This document shows positions 52,452 through 61,166 of a stretch of 64,000 nt of DNA, one piece after another. The notes beneath the pieces were generated by a model that saw only the letters and a list, made by a program, of their open reading frames with translations, ran no database searches and was not told the origin of the DNA. The stretch covers positions 19,173 to 83,172 of the forward strand of contig NZ_JACXAD010000026.1 in the NCBI RefSeq assembly GCF_014699115.1. Direction: 5' to 3'. Numbering within the stretch: the stretch's first letter is position 1; every line of letters begins with the position of its first letter. The position numbers and the translations under genes were made by a program. The DNA is from Hymenobacter montanus. GTDB lineage: Bacteria; Bacteroidota; Bacteroidia; Cytophagales; Hymenobacteraceae.

Positions 52452-53045
52452 CTACTTGGCTTGGGCGAAAGCTTCTAATTGAGTCAGCCTGAGCTGCGTT
52501 TGCTTTTCCCAGGACGCCTGGCGGGCAGCGTTGAGGCCGTGGTTGGTTTCCTGATCGTAGCGGTTTTGCTCCCGGTCCCACTCCGAGTAGATGCCCTTGG
52601 TGAAGTTGTTGAAAGCTGGCTGCAGCTTGTCGCAAGCCACCTTGGCTTGAAACGAGGCCAGCTTTTGGCGCATGATGCGGGCGTATACTTCCGTGAGGTC
52701 GAAGTGGGTCTGCTCGTGGCGCAGCAAAGCTGGGCTAGCTGTTTTGGGCTCCCGAACCCAGGAAGCAGTCGGGTCGAAAGTTGCCTCCACCGTCGCCGAG
52801 AACACAAAGTCGCGGCAAGCAGCCCCGGCTTTGATATCAGTTGAAGTCATCGCCGCCAGCCGGTCGTAGGGCCGGGGGCGGGCTTGAAAGTCTGCTGTGG
52901 TGAGCGGCCGGGAAGCCGACCACGGGATGGGGGCCGCGGCGGGCGTGGAAGTTACAGAAGTACCGGGGGCTGCGGGCCCCTGCTTGGGCGCGGGGCCTTG
53001 CCATAGCACAGCAGCCAGTAGAAACCAGGTTATAAAGGAGAACAT
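52452..53045 (-). CDS. DUF922 domain exported protein, putative zinc peptidase
   Basis: The 197-residue protein has an N-terminal membrane or signal segment (FITWFLLAAVLWQ), a Pro/Ala linker, and a DUF922 domain. The domain has IPWSASRPLTTADFQARP, ATFDPTASWVREPKTAS, LLRHEQTHFDLTEVYARIMR and FTKGIYSEWDREQNRYDQET. The HEQTH motif is of HExxH zinc type, so a peptidase is likely, as in the family description. No substrate is known. ATG at 53043-53045 (MFSFITWF) is preferred; the frame reaches 53108. Confidence 0.85.
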   Translation of the reverse strand: MFSFITWFLLAAVLWQGPAPKQGPAAPGTSVTSTPAAAPIPWSASRPLTTADFQARPRPYDRLAAMTSTDIKAGAACRDFVFSATVEATFDPTASWVREPKTASPALLRHEQTHFDLTEVYARIMRQKLASFQAKVACDKLQPAFNNFTKGIYSEWDREQNRYDQETNHGLNAARQASWEKQTQLRLTQLEAFAQAK

Positions 53046-53156
53046 AAATAAAATAGTGAAGATGGAGAACGGGCGCACCCGCCAAGCCGAACAGTACAGC
53101 TCGCGCAAAGATTACCCGGCTACCTAATTTATTCCGCATTCTCGGCGTCTGCCGAC

Positions 53157-54539
53157 TTATTGGGCGGCAATCGGTTCCTGCCTGCGCACGTCGGCCAGGG
53201 GCACTGGGGCAAAGTCCAGCCGGGTTTGGCGGCGAAAGCGCAGCAGCAGCACGATGGCCACGATGGTCAGGCCCACCAGCAAGCCCGTCCACACGCCGGG
53301 GGCCCCCAGGTGCAGCTTAAAGCCCAGGAAATAGCCCACGGGCAGGGCCACGACCCAGTACGCGAGCAAGGCGACTACCGAGGGCACCTTCACGTCTTCC
53401 AGCCCGCGCAAGGCGCCCAGACCCACCACCTGCAAGCCATCAGAAACCTGAAATAGGGCCGCGATGAGCAGCAGCGTGGCGGCCTGCGCCACTACCTGCG
53501 GGTCGCTGATGTAGATGTACGGAACCACGTGCCGGGTCGAGATCAGCAACAGGCCCATAATGCCCATGAAGGCAAACGTGAGCCAGTAGGCCGCAAACCC
53601 CGCCCGCCGGGCCGCGGGCAGGTCACCGGCCCCACGTAGGTTGCCCACCCGGATGGTAGCCGCGGCGGCAATGCCGCTGGCGGCCATGTAGGTCATGCTG
53701 GCCACATCGATGGCTACCTTGTGGGCGGCCTCCGGGGTAACACCTAACCAGCCCGCCATGAGCAGCGACAGGCCAAAAGCACCCACTTCCAGCGCCATTT
53801 GCACGCCAATGGGCATGCCCAGGTCGGCAATGCGGCGAATGGTAGGGCCCGCGGCCCACCAGCTAGCCACGGCGGCCCGCTCGGCCCGCAGACGCGGGGC
53901 GCGGAGCACGTAAGCCGCCATGGCCCCCGCCATCAGCGTGCGGGCCAGGAGCGTGGCCCAGGCCGAGCCCATCAGGCCCAGCTCCGGGGCACCCCAGCGG
54001 CCGTACACCAGGGCGTAGCAGAGCAGGCCATTAAGCACGTTGCCCAGCACCGACAGCCACATGGCCTGCCGGGTGAGGCCCAGCCCTTCGGCGAACATGC
54101 GAAAACCCTGAAAAACCATGAGCGGAAACAACGACAGGCTGATGACTCGCACCCAGGGCCCCGCCAGGACCACGACTTCGGGTGGCTGGCCCAGCAGGGG
54201 CAGCAGCAACGGCACCAATTGGCCCAGCCCGGCCAACCCCAGCCCGACCAGGGCATTGGTCCACACCGAAGCCACCAGCAGCCGGCCCAGCTCAGGCAGG
54301 TTGCGGCGGCCATCGGCGGCGGCTACCAGCGGCACGCTCCCCATGCTCAGGCCCACGCCCAGCACCAGCAGCACGCTGGTGGTGCTTACCCCCACCCCCA
54401 CGGCGGCCAGCGGCACTTTACCAATGTGCCCGACTATCACCGAATCAACAAAATTTACGAGCACGTGGCCCAGCTGCGACAGCATAACGGGGTAAGCTAG
54501 CAGCAGCGTAGGACGCAAATGCGGACGAAGATCTTTCAA
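53157..54539 (-). CDS. MATE-family multidrug/metabolite exporter
   Basis: The 460-residue protein is a 12-helix antiporter of the MATE family, which exports toxic or waste compounds using sodium or protons. N-terminal motifs are LAYPVMLSQLGHVLVNFVDS and VGHIGKVPLAAVGVG; a matching second half begins near IGVQMALEVGAFGLSLLMAG with the corresponding VTPEAAHKVAIDVASMTYMA. The two six-helix bundles are clear from hydrophobicity. A -7 box (TACCTTTG) lies about 40 bases upstream. The start is ATG at 54539. Confidence 0.93.
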   Translation of the reverse strand: MKDLRPHLRPTLLLAYPVMLSQLGHVLVNFVDSVIVGHIGKVPLAAVGVGVSTTSVLLVLGVGLSMGSVPLVAAADGRRNLPELGRLLVASVWTNALVGLGLAGLGQLVPLLLPLLGQPPEVVVLAGPWVRVISLSLFPLMVFQGFRMFAEGLGLTRQAMWLSVLGNVLNGLLCYALVYGRWGAPELGLMGSAWATLLARTLMAGAMAAYVLRAPRLRAERAAVASWWAAGPTIRRIADLGMPIGVQMALEVGAFGLSLLMAGWLGVTPEAAHKVAIDVASMTYMAASGIAAAATIRVGNLRGAGDLPAARRAGFAAYWLTFAFMGIMGLLLISTRHVVPYIYISDPQVVAQAATLLLIAALFQVSDGLQVVGLGALRGLEDVKVPSVVALLAYWVVALPVGYFLGFKLHLGAPGVWTGLLVGLTIVAIVLLLRFRRQTRLDFAPVPLADVRRQEPIAAQ

Positions 54540-54854
54540 CTTAAAAAACTAATAACAACGGGCCAATCAGCCCCACGCAAAGGTACGCCCGCTCTCTCCG
54601 GTGGGGAAGGCTATTTTATCGTTACCAGTTGCTATTTGGGGTCAAGGGAGGCACCCGGCGCGGCCGTTGGTACTTCCCGTGACTACTAGGGGGTCGTACC
54701 CGGTAGGGCGGACTTACCAAGTACGACCCTGGTTCGCTTCAGGCGCAAAGCCCTGGCAGAGGGAAGCCGGACCCTAATTCTAGTGCCACTTGCGGCACGG
54801 CAACATATCTGTAGCCCGAGACCAGGTTAATCATTGCCTCCAGCTTTGCCATTT
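54540..54854. other. Intergenic stretch with MATE promoter and an inverted repeat
   Basis: Holds the TACCTTTG box for the MATE gene (54578-54585, minus strand). A hairpin at 54691-54729 (GGGTCGTAC with GTACGACCC) begins with the 18-base repeat also found at 51957. No ORF is supported. Confidence 0.5.
54578..54585 (-). promoter_or_regulatory. -7 element TACCTTTG of the MATE gene
   Basis: On the minus strand the box TACCTTTG matches TAnnTTTG and is about 40 bases before the ATG at 54539. No good -33 TTG is seen. Confidence 0.5.
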
Positions 54855-55817
54855 TTACTCTTCCTGCGCGGCCAGCACGACGTCGGCAAAATCTCCCGCC
54901 GCATCGGTGAAGTAAGTCACTACCCGCAAACCGGCCTCGGCGGCTATCTTTTTGATTTGCGGTAGGGTGAACTTGTAGGAGTTTTCGGTATGGACTACTT
55001 CCCAGGCGGCAAAATCGAAGGTTTCTTCCAGCGCGGTAATGCGCACCTGCTGGGCCCGGGTGCTCACCAGGTACGAGCGAACGGCACCATCCAAGGGGTT
55101 GTAATCGGTATAGTGCTGCCAATGGGCCAGGTCGAAGTCGGCCCCGAGCTCGCGGTTGAGGCGAGTGAGTAGGTTGAGGTTAAAGGCAGCCGTGATCCCC
55201 TGGGCGTCATCGTAGGCCGCCCGAATGCGCCGCGGGTCTTTATGCAAGTCGAACCCAATGAGCAGGCGGTCAGCCGGAGCCAGCGGCGCCGCCAGTTGCC
55301 GCAGGAAATCCAGCCGCTCGGCGGCGCCGAAGTTGCCGATGTTCGAGCCTAAGAACAGCACCGCCTTGCTCCCGGGCCAATCGCGTAGCTGCCTAAGGGC
55401 CGTGGCGTAATCCTCCACCACGGGCGCTACGTTAAGGGCTGGCAGCTCGTGGTGGAGGGCCGCAACCAGGCCAGTCATGGCCCCCGCCGAGATGTCGACT
55501 GGCGCGTACGTGAAGGAGGGGCCGGTGCGCAGCAGCTCCCGCAACAACAGCTTGGTTTTAGCCCCGTCGCCGGCGCCCAGCTCCACCAGCGCGTAGGATT
55601 CGCCGACCGGTGGACGTAAGGCCGCGGCAATGGCGGCGCCATGCGCCCGAAAAATAGCCGATTCGGCCCGGGTCGGGTAGTATTCCGGCAGCTCCATTAT
55701 TTGTTGAAACAGCCGGCTGCCCGCGTCGTCGTAGAAGTACATCGACGAAAGGGCCCTGGGGGTTCGGTGAAGGCCATCGGCCACGTGCTGCGCCAACTCA
55801 CTTAGTACATTTATCAT
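54855..55817 (-). CDS. egtD: L-histidine N-alpha-methyltransferase (ergothioneine synthesis)
   Basis: EgtD trimethylates histidine with SAM to give hercynine, the first step of ergothioneine synthesis. The 320-residue protein has SSMYFYDDAGSRLFQQIMEL and PEYYPTRAESAIF at the start, the SAM loop LVELGAGDGAKTKLLL, YAPVDISAGAM, LFLGSNIGNF and LLIGFDLHKDP. Later come FNLNLLTRLNRELGADFDLA, EVVHTENSYKF and the C-terminal end. All are typical EgtD motifs. The start is ATG at 55817. It is 119 bp downstream of egtB on the same strand; one operon is likely. Confidence 0.97.
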   Translation of the reverse strand: MINVLSELAQHVADGLHRTPRALSSMYFYDDAGSRLFQQIMELPEYYPTRAESAIFRAHGAAIAAALRPPVGESYALVELGAGDGAKTKLLLRELLRTGPSFTYAPVDISAGAMTGLVAALHHELPALNVAPVVEDYATALRQLRDWPGSKAVLFLGSNIGNFGAAERLDFLRQLAAPLAPADRLLIGFDLHKDPRRIRAAYDDAQGITAAFNLNLLTRLNRELGADFDLAHWQHYTDYNPLDGAVRSYLVSTRAQQVRITALEETFDFAAWEVVHTENSYKFTLPQIKKIAAEAGLRVVTYFTDAAGDFADVVLAAQEE

Positions 55818-55936
55818 TTAGCAGGCAACGTTTATCCCGGCCGTTGCGGCGAGTGGGCGCTGGAAGGAGAGTAAAGACCATTTCATCGGTTTACCGCGCA
55901 CAAATCTGATAATTTATGGCTGGTAAATCGCAATTG

Positions 55937-57283
55937 TTATACGTTAACCGACCGAGCCAGGCGGATGCCGGAGAATTGCCAGCGCTTGTCGGCGTGAAAG
56001 AAATTGCGGTAGCTAACGCGAATGTGGCTTTCGGGCGTGGCGCAGGAGCCTCCGCGCAGCACCAGCTGGTTGACCATAAACTTGCCGTTGTACTCGCCCA
56101 GGGCGCCGGCGGCCCGCTCGTAGCCCGGATAGGCGTGGTAGGCCGAGTAGGTCCACTCCCAACAATCGCCGAGCAACTGGTGGCAGGCCGTGGGGTCGGC
56201 GTCGGGGGCCACGGGCTGGGGGTCAAACGCATTACTTTCCAGCCAGGTACCACCGTTGGGGCGGGCTCCAAAGTGCCGGGCGGCGGTTTCCCATTCGGCC
56301 TCGGTGGGTAGCCGGGCCCCGGCCCAGTTAGCGTAGGCATCGGCCTCATAAAAGCTGAGGTGCGTAACCGGCGCCGCCGGCACTACCGGCCGCAAGCCGT
56401 GGTGCGTGAACCGGAACCAGGCGCCGTCGCGCTGCACCCAGTACAAGGGGGCTTCCCACCCCTGAGCCTGCACTAACTCCCAGCCCTCGCCCATCCAGTA
56501 GCGAAAGTCGCGGTAGCCGCCCGCTTCGATGAAGGCCAGGTACTCAGCATTGGTTACCAAGCGGTTTTGAAGCTCGAAGGGCGCCAGCAGCACCTCGTGG
56601 GCGGCCAGCTCATTATCGAAGCAAAAGCCTTCCTCCTGAAAGCCTACCCGGTAAATTCCGCCGGGCACGGGCAGCCACGAGGCAGGACTTGAGGCCGGAG
56701 AATGGGAGCGCGCGCGAGCATGGTCGCCCGCTGATTCCGCGGCCTCCCCCCCTACTGCCTCCTTCAAGTAGGCCGGGGCCAGGGGGCTGGTGCTAAGGAT
56801 GTACTTGATGTCGGTGGCCAGCAGCTCCTGGTGCTGCTGCTCGTGGTGCAGGCCCAACTCGAGCAGCTCGTAGAACGAAGCGGGCAGAGCGTCGGCGGTC
56901 GTTAGCAGCGCGGCCATGGCGGCGTCTACGTGGGCGCGGTAAGCCAGTACATCGGCCAGGGGCGGGCGCGAGAGCGTACCGCGGTCGGCGCGGTTCACGC
57001 GCGAGCCCAGGGAATTGTAGTAGGAGTTGAACAGATAGGCGTATTCGGGATGGAATACCTGGTAATCGGGTACGTACTCGCTCAACAGAAAGGTTTCCCA
57101 GAACCACGTGGTGTGGGCCAGGTGCCATTTCGGTGGGCTCACGTCCACGATGGGCTGCACCACCGTGTCTTCCGGCAGCAGGGGGGCGCAAAGTGCCTGG
57201 CTTTGGTCCCGCACGGCCTGGTAACGAGTCCGCCAGGACGGAGCGGCGGGAGAGGCTACGGGGGTATATTGCATTGAAAGCAT
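55937..57283 (-). CDS. egtB: Ergothioneine synthase EgtB (hercynine sulfoxide synthase)
   Basis: EgtB uses Fe(II) and O2 to join hercynine with a thiol, forming a sulfoxide. The 448-residue protein has the DinB-like iron domain: PPKWHLAHTTWFWETFLL with one His ligand and GLHHEQQHQELLATDIKYIL with the two others (HxxxH). A C-terminal FGE-sulfatase domain follows (PGGIYRVGFQEEGFCFDNEL, ARLPTEAEWETAAR, WEWTYSAYHAYPG, LRGGSCATPESHIRVSYRN). Between them is a Ser/Ala-rich low-complexity linker (about residues 178-205). No EgtA or EgtC lies nearby, so cysteine rather than gamma-glutamylcysteine may be the sulfur donor; this is inference. The start is ATG 57283 or 57274. Confidence 0.96.
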   Translation of the reverse strand: MLSMQYTPVASPAAPSWRTRYQAVRDQSQALCAPLLPEDTVVQPIVDVSPPKWHLAHTTWFWETFLLSEYVPDYQVFHPEYAYLFNSYYNSLGSRVNRADRGTLSRPPLADVLAYRAHVDAAMAALLTTADALPASFYELLELGLHHEQQHQELLATDIKYILSTSPLAPAYLKEAVGGEAAESAGDHARARSHSPASSPASWLPVPGGIYRVGFQEEGFCFDNELAAHEVLLAPFELQNRLVTNAEYLAFIEAGGYRDFRYWMGEGWELVQAQGWEAPLYWVQRDGAWFRFTHHGLRPVVPAAPVTHLSFYEADAYANWAGARLPTEAEWETAARHFGARPNGGTWLESNAFDPQPVAPDADPTACHQLLGDCWEWTYSAYHAYPGYERAAGALGEYNGKFMVNQLVLRGGSCATPESHIRVSYRNFFHADKRWQFSGIRLARSVNV

Positions 57284-57562
57284 AGGGAAGCAAAACGACG
57301 GGGGAAAGCACCCGTGGCACGAAGCTAACTGCCCAAATCGGCGCGAGGTTGCGGCGCACTGGCCACGCCGGGGCCACGGGTCATTCGTCAGGGCTTAATT
57401 AAACACGCAGTCAAGCTAATAAACTACGTAGAAGCTCCTCAGTAAAAATTGGTATTTGTATCAATATTCTACTTAAATCACAACTAAACACAAACATAGG
57501 AGTACGATTATCGCCTGGCAGTATTACACTTGTATAACTCAAACCCTTCCTACTTCATCTCT

Positions 57563-57832
57563 ATGACAACTTCAGTCCCTAACATCACAGATACCGAGGC
57601 CGAAGCCATCAAAGTTGGAACTCGTCCCGCTAACCGGGTTGGCACGAAGAGCCGTCGGGGCTTCGCCGCCATGAGTCCCGAAACCCAGCGCCGCATTGCC
57701 AGCGAAGGCGGCAAGGCTTCGCACGCCAGTGGCCGGGGCCACCGCTTTTCGGCCGAAGAGGCCCGCAATGCCGGTCGCAAAGGCGGCCTGGTAAGCCGGC
57801 GGGGGAAAACCGCCGCAAAAGCCAGCAAGTAG
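57563..57832 (+). CDS. KGG-domain stress-type protein
   Basis: A small (89-residue), very basic and hydrophilic protein. It carries two KGG-type repeats: IASEGGKASHASGRGHRFSA and EARNAGRKGGLVSRRGKTAA, the pattern of the stress-induced GsiB/YciG family. A first, longer region has KSRRGFAAMSPETQRR. The gene is close to the egtB-egtD pair and divergent from it; both could serve stress tolerance. It starts at ATG 57563 (MTTSVPNITD). It is likely to be disordered. menC starts 40 bp after its stop. Confidence 0.88.
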   Translation: MTTSVPNITDTEAEAIKVGTRPANRVGTKSRRGFAAMSPETQRRIASEGGKASHASGRGHRFSAEEARNAGRKGGLVSRRGKTAAKASK

Positions 57833-57872
57833 GGCACCCGGCTGAGCCGACCCCGGCGCCCATCTTTGCGCT

Positions 57873-58940
57873 ATGCTTAGTCTCAGCTTCTCGCGGCGCG
57901 TACTGCGCTTTAACTTCCCGGCCCGCACTTCCCGCGGAGCGCTGGCCGAACACGTGGCCTGGTACGTGCACCTGGCCGACCAAGCCGATCCCGCGGTGGT
58001 CGGGCTGGGCGAAGCTGCCCCGTTAGCCGGCCTTAGCCCCGACTACGGCCCTGATTTTCCGGAAATAATTGCGCTCCTCTGTGAACGCTTCAATGCCGGG
58101 GCGTTTGCCGCTTTTTCCGCGGCCGATGCCTCGGCATTTGTGGGTCCGGGCCTCCCCTCTCTGGTGTTTGCGCTAGAAACCGCGGCCCTGGACCTAGCGG
58201 GCGGCGGGCGGCGACAGCTGTACACCAATGCCTTTAGCCTCGGTCAGGCCGGGTTGCCCATCAATGGCTTGGTCTGGATGGGCGATGCCCCGTTCATGCG
58301 CGAGCAGATTCAGCAAAAGCTCGCCGCCGGGTACTCGTGCTTGAAGCTGAAAATCGGCAGCCTCGATTTTGCCGCTGAGCTAGCCCTGCTAGCCGAAATT
58401 CGGGCCGTCGCCGGCCCGGACCAACTCACCTTACGGGTAGATGCCAACGGCGCCTTCACCCCAGCCGACGCGCGGGCGAAACTGGAGCAGCTAGCTGCTT
58501 TTCATGTGCACTCCATCGAGCAGCCCCTGGCGGCCGGCCAGGGCCCGGCATTGGCGGCGCTGTGCCGCTCGGCGCCCCTACCCATCGCCCTCGACGAGGA
58601 GCTTATTGGCGTGGCCGACCCCGACGAGCAAGCCGCCCTGCTCGACGAGATCCGGCCGGCCTACGTGGTCCTCAAACCCACGCTGCTGGGTGGACACGCG
58701 GCAACCCGCCGCTGGATTGCCCTGGCGCAGGCCCGGAACATTGGCTGGTGGATAACCTCGGCCCTGGAATCCAATATTGGCCTCAACGCCGTGGCCCAGC
58801 TCACGGGTGAGTACGAGGTGCGTGGCTTCGCGCAAGGGCTGGGCACGGGCCAGTTATACCACAATAACGTAGCGGCACCCCTCCGCATCGCGAACGGCGC
58901 TCTGCACTATGCACCCGCCGGACAGTGGGAAAATCCCTAA
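57873..58940 (+). CDS. menC: o-Succinylbenzoate synthase (enolase superfamily), menaquinone synthesis
   Basis: MenC dehydrates SHCHC to o-succinylbenzoate in menaquinone synthesis. The 355-residue protein has enolase-superfamily motifs: GLGEAAPLAGLSPDYG at the N-terminus, CLKLKIGSLDF with the KxK pair, LRVDANGAF (metal Asp), SIEQPL (metal Glu), PIALDEELIG (metal Asp or Glu), VLKPTLLGG (catalytic Lys) and WITSALESNIGLNA. The last is typical of MenC rather than of dipeptide epimerases. The start is ATG 57873 right after CATCTTTG, a -7-like box. Other men genes are not in the window. Confidence 0.92.
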   Translation: MLSLSFSRRVLRFNFPARTSRGALAEHVAWYVHLADQADPAVVGLGEAAPLAGLSPDYGPDFPEIIALLCERFNAGAFAAFSAADASAFVGPGLPSLVFALETAALDLAGGGRRQLYTNAFSLGQAGLPINGLVWMGDAPFMREQIQQKLAAGYSCLKLKIGSLDFAAELALLAEIRAVAGPDQLTLRVDANGAFTPADARAKLEQLAAFHVHSIEQPLAAGQGPALAALCRSAPLPIALDEELIGVADPDEQAALLDEIRPAYVVLKPTLLGGHAATRRWIALAQARNIGWWITSALESNIGLNAVAQLTGEYEVRGFAQGLGTGQLYHNNVAAPLRIANGALHYAPAGQWENP

Positions 58941-59012
58941 ATAGGGGGGCTTGGATAGGTAAAGAAGCGGGTTATTCGCTTAATTTACCGTTCCGGTTGA
59001 GCTCCCTCTGCC

Positions 59013-60281
59013 ATGCTTGTTTCACGTTTTATGCGTCTGCTGCTTTTATTTGGCCTGTGCCTGGAGGCGGGCTTCCCCGCGTACGCCCAAATCGAGAACC
59101 CGGGAGCAGCGCCTTTCGCTTTGGCCCGGGCGCGCCGCAAGCAAGCCCGCATACCCATACAGCTGCACCGCAACTTACTGATAGTGAAGTGCCGGGTGAA
59201 CGGGGCGGGCCCGTTTAACTTCCTGCTCGACACGGGCGTCAACATCTCCATCATCACGTCGACAGCCCTCGCCGACTCGCTGAACCTGCGCCACGGGCAA
59301 CAGTACCGGGTAGTGGGTGCGGGTGGGGTTGCCACCGGCCTGCTGGCTTACCAAACCGACAGTGTGCGAATGGAAATGCCCGGCATCGTGGCTCCTCACA
59401 TGACCTGCCTGGTGCTGTCGGAAGACGTGTTAGACCTGTCCGGCTACATCGGGGTGCCCATCTACGGCATTCTGGGCTCGGAGCTATTTCGCAGTTTGGT
59501 GGTGACGCTGCGGCTCGAACAAGCCACGATGGTGGTAAGCAATCCGGTTACGTACCGGCGGCCCAAAGGCCGCCGGTGGTCGGAGGTGGCGCTGTCCCTG
59601 GAAAACAACAAAGCCTATTTCGTGGCGCCGGTTCAGCTTACCGACTCGCTCACGCTCCCCCTTAAGCTGGTGCTCGACACTGGCGCCAGCCACGCCCTTT
59701 CCATCGAGCTGGATTCCGACCCACGGCTGGTGGCGCCGGCCAAGCGCCTGCCCACCAACCTCGGCCGGGGCCTCTCGGGCATGGTTCAGGGCTACTTGGG
59801 CCGGGTGGGCACACTGCAACTGGGCCGCTATACCTTGCGTTCGGTGCTCACTTCTTTTCCCAATGCGGCCGACGTGCATCGGCGCGTGGACGTGCCGCGT
59901 AACGGCAACATTGGCTACGAATTGCTCAAGCGCTTTTCGCTGGTTATCGACTACCCGCACCAACGCCTGCTGCTGCGGCCCAACACCAAATTCCGCGACC
60001 CGTTCGAGCACGACATGTGCGGCATCGACCTGCTGGCTACCGGGCCGGACTACCGCCGCTACCTGGTGCTTAACGTAATGCCCAATTCGCCGGCTGCCGC
60101 CGCCGGCCTCCAGCCCAACGACGAGCTGATCAGTATTAACCTGTTACCCATTAGCGCCTTCACCCTCACGCAACTCGACCGAATGCTTCACTCCGAAGAC
60201 GGGCGCACCCTGTTGATGATACTGCGCGGGACCGACGGTAGTCTGCGCACGACCTCGGTCCGCCTCAAACGGCAGATTTGA
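59013..60281 (+). CDS. Secreted retropepsin-like aspartyl protease with PDZ domain
   Basis: The 422-residue exported protein (signal about residues 1-27) has two aspartyl-protease lobes in one chain. Lobe 1 has PFNFLLDTGVNISIITSTAL and GILGSELFRSL; lobe 2 has LKLVLDTGASHALSIELDSD and NIGYELLKRFSLVIDYPHQR. Each gives one D-T-G. A PDZ domain follows (YLVLNVMPNSPAAAAGLQPN, DELISINLLPI). The protein is likely to act in the periplasm or at the envelope; the target is unknown. Two close ATGs are possible (59013 and 59031). The DUF423 gene is 59 bp downstream on the same strand. Confidence 0.88.
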   Translation: MLVSRFMRLLLLFGLCLEAGFPAYAQIENPGAAPFALARARRKQARIPIQLHRNLLIVKCRVNGAGPFNFLLDTGVNISIITSTALADSLNLRHGQQYRVVGAGGVATGLLAYQTDSVRMEMPGIVAPHMTCLVLSEDVLDLSGYIGVPIYGILGSELFRSLVVTLRLEQATMVVSNPVTYRRPKGRRWSEVALSLENNKAYFVAPVQLTDSLTLPLKLVLDTGASHALSIELDSDPRLVAPAKRLPTNLGRGLSGMVQGYLGRVGTLQLGRYTLRSVLTSFPNAADVHRRVDVPRNGNIGYELLKRFSLVIDYPHQRLLLRPNTKFRDPFEHDMCGIDLLATGPDYRRYLVLNVMPNSPAAAAGLQPNDELISINLLPISAFTLTQLDRMLHSEDGRTLLMILRGTDGSLRTTSVRLKRQI

Positions 60282-60340
60282 GGGCTTGCGGGCCGTACCT
60301 TCGCGGCCAGTCCTCATTTTCCCGCTTTACTGCTATTGCT

Positions 60341-60718
60341 ATGACTGCTCGCCTTCTGCTTCAACTCGCGGCCCTGCTCGGCGGGCTGGGGGTGGCTATT
60401 GGGGCCTTCGGGGCCCACGCGCTACACGACACGCTGGTAAAAGCCGGACGCCTCGATACCTTCGAGACGGCGGTGCGGTACCAATTCTTCCACGTGCTGG
60501 CCCTGCTGGCCATTGGGGTACTGTGGGCGGCGCGCCCGGAACTCCAGACGCTGGGCACCACGGGCTGGCTATGGCTGGGAGGCATTGCTATTTTCAGTGG
60601 CTCACTTTACTCCCTCTGCTTCACGGGCATCACCAAGCTGGGCGCCGTAGCGCCGATAGGCGGGCTGTTGCTCATGGCCGGCTGGCTAAGCCTGGTGCTG
60701 GCACTTAGGAAGCTGTAA
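60341..60718 (+). CDS. DUF423 small membrane protein
   Basis: A four-helix membrane protein of 125 residues. It has LLLQLAALLGGLGVAIGAFG and AHALHDTLVKAGRLDTFETA (the GAFGAHxL motif), VRYQFFHVLALLAIGVL, WLWLGGIAIFSGSLYSLCFT and GAVAPIGGLLLMAGW. All are standard DUF423 motifs. The family (YgdD-like) has no known function. It starts at ATG 60341. TACCTTCG at 60297-60304 is a near -7 box. Confidence 0.93.
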   Translation: MTARLLLQLAALLGGLGVAIGAFGAHALHDTLVKAGRLDTFETAVRYQFFHVLALLAIGVLWAARPELQTLGTTGWLWLGGIAIFSGSLYSLCFTGITKLGAVAPIGGLLLMAGWLSLVLALRKL

Positions 60719-61101
60719 GCCAGGCGTCGGCCTTGGTCCCGTAACATACGATTGGCTATAAGCCTCATCTTTACTCAAGAAGCCGACTCTACTTTTTGAG
60801 TAATCTGATTACTGAGCATAGTAATAGCATTGCCCTCTCCGCCCGCATTCAGATCCAGAATTCGCTGTTTTCCACAATTGAGCGGATAGGTTCTGGAGCA
60901 GAACATTGGCTGGGACAAAGATGAAGCAGTCCGTTCGGATTTCATCAGCAAGAGCTTTCGTACGTCATCTGAAGATACCCGGGTGGCGGCGATGAAACGT
61001 AGTTCTTTTCCCTCCTTCTATCCAAACCTACGCTTCCAAAAGCCTTTGCGAGCCGGCTCATTCATGCGGACTAGCGAGTTGGACCAACTGCCCGCAATTA
61101 T
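60719..61101. other. Intergenic stretch, no gene seen
   Basis: No ORF of protein-like composition. There is an imperfect inverted CCAGAA/TTCTGG pair around 60855-60896, too weak to name. Confidence 0.35.
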
Positions 61102-61146
61102 CACGAAAAAAGGGCCGTTCGCTTGCGCGGACGGCCCTTTTTCGTG
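61102..61146. terminator. Strong bidirectional terminator
   Basis: CACGAAAAAAGGGCCGTTCGC pairs with its near-perfect complement around a 4-base loop. It ends the minus-strand DUF1573 gene about 20 bases past the stop. Confidence 0.85.
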
Positions 61147-61166
61147 GCTACAAAACTTCGGTCACT

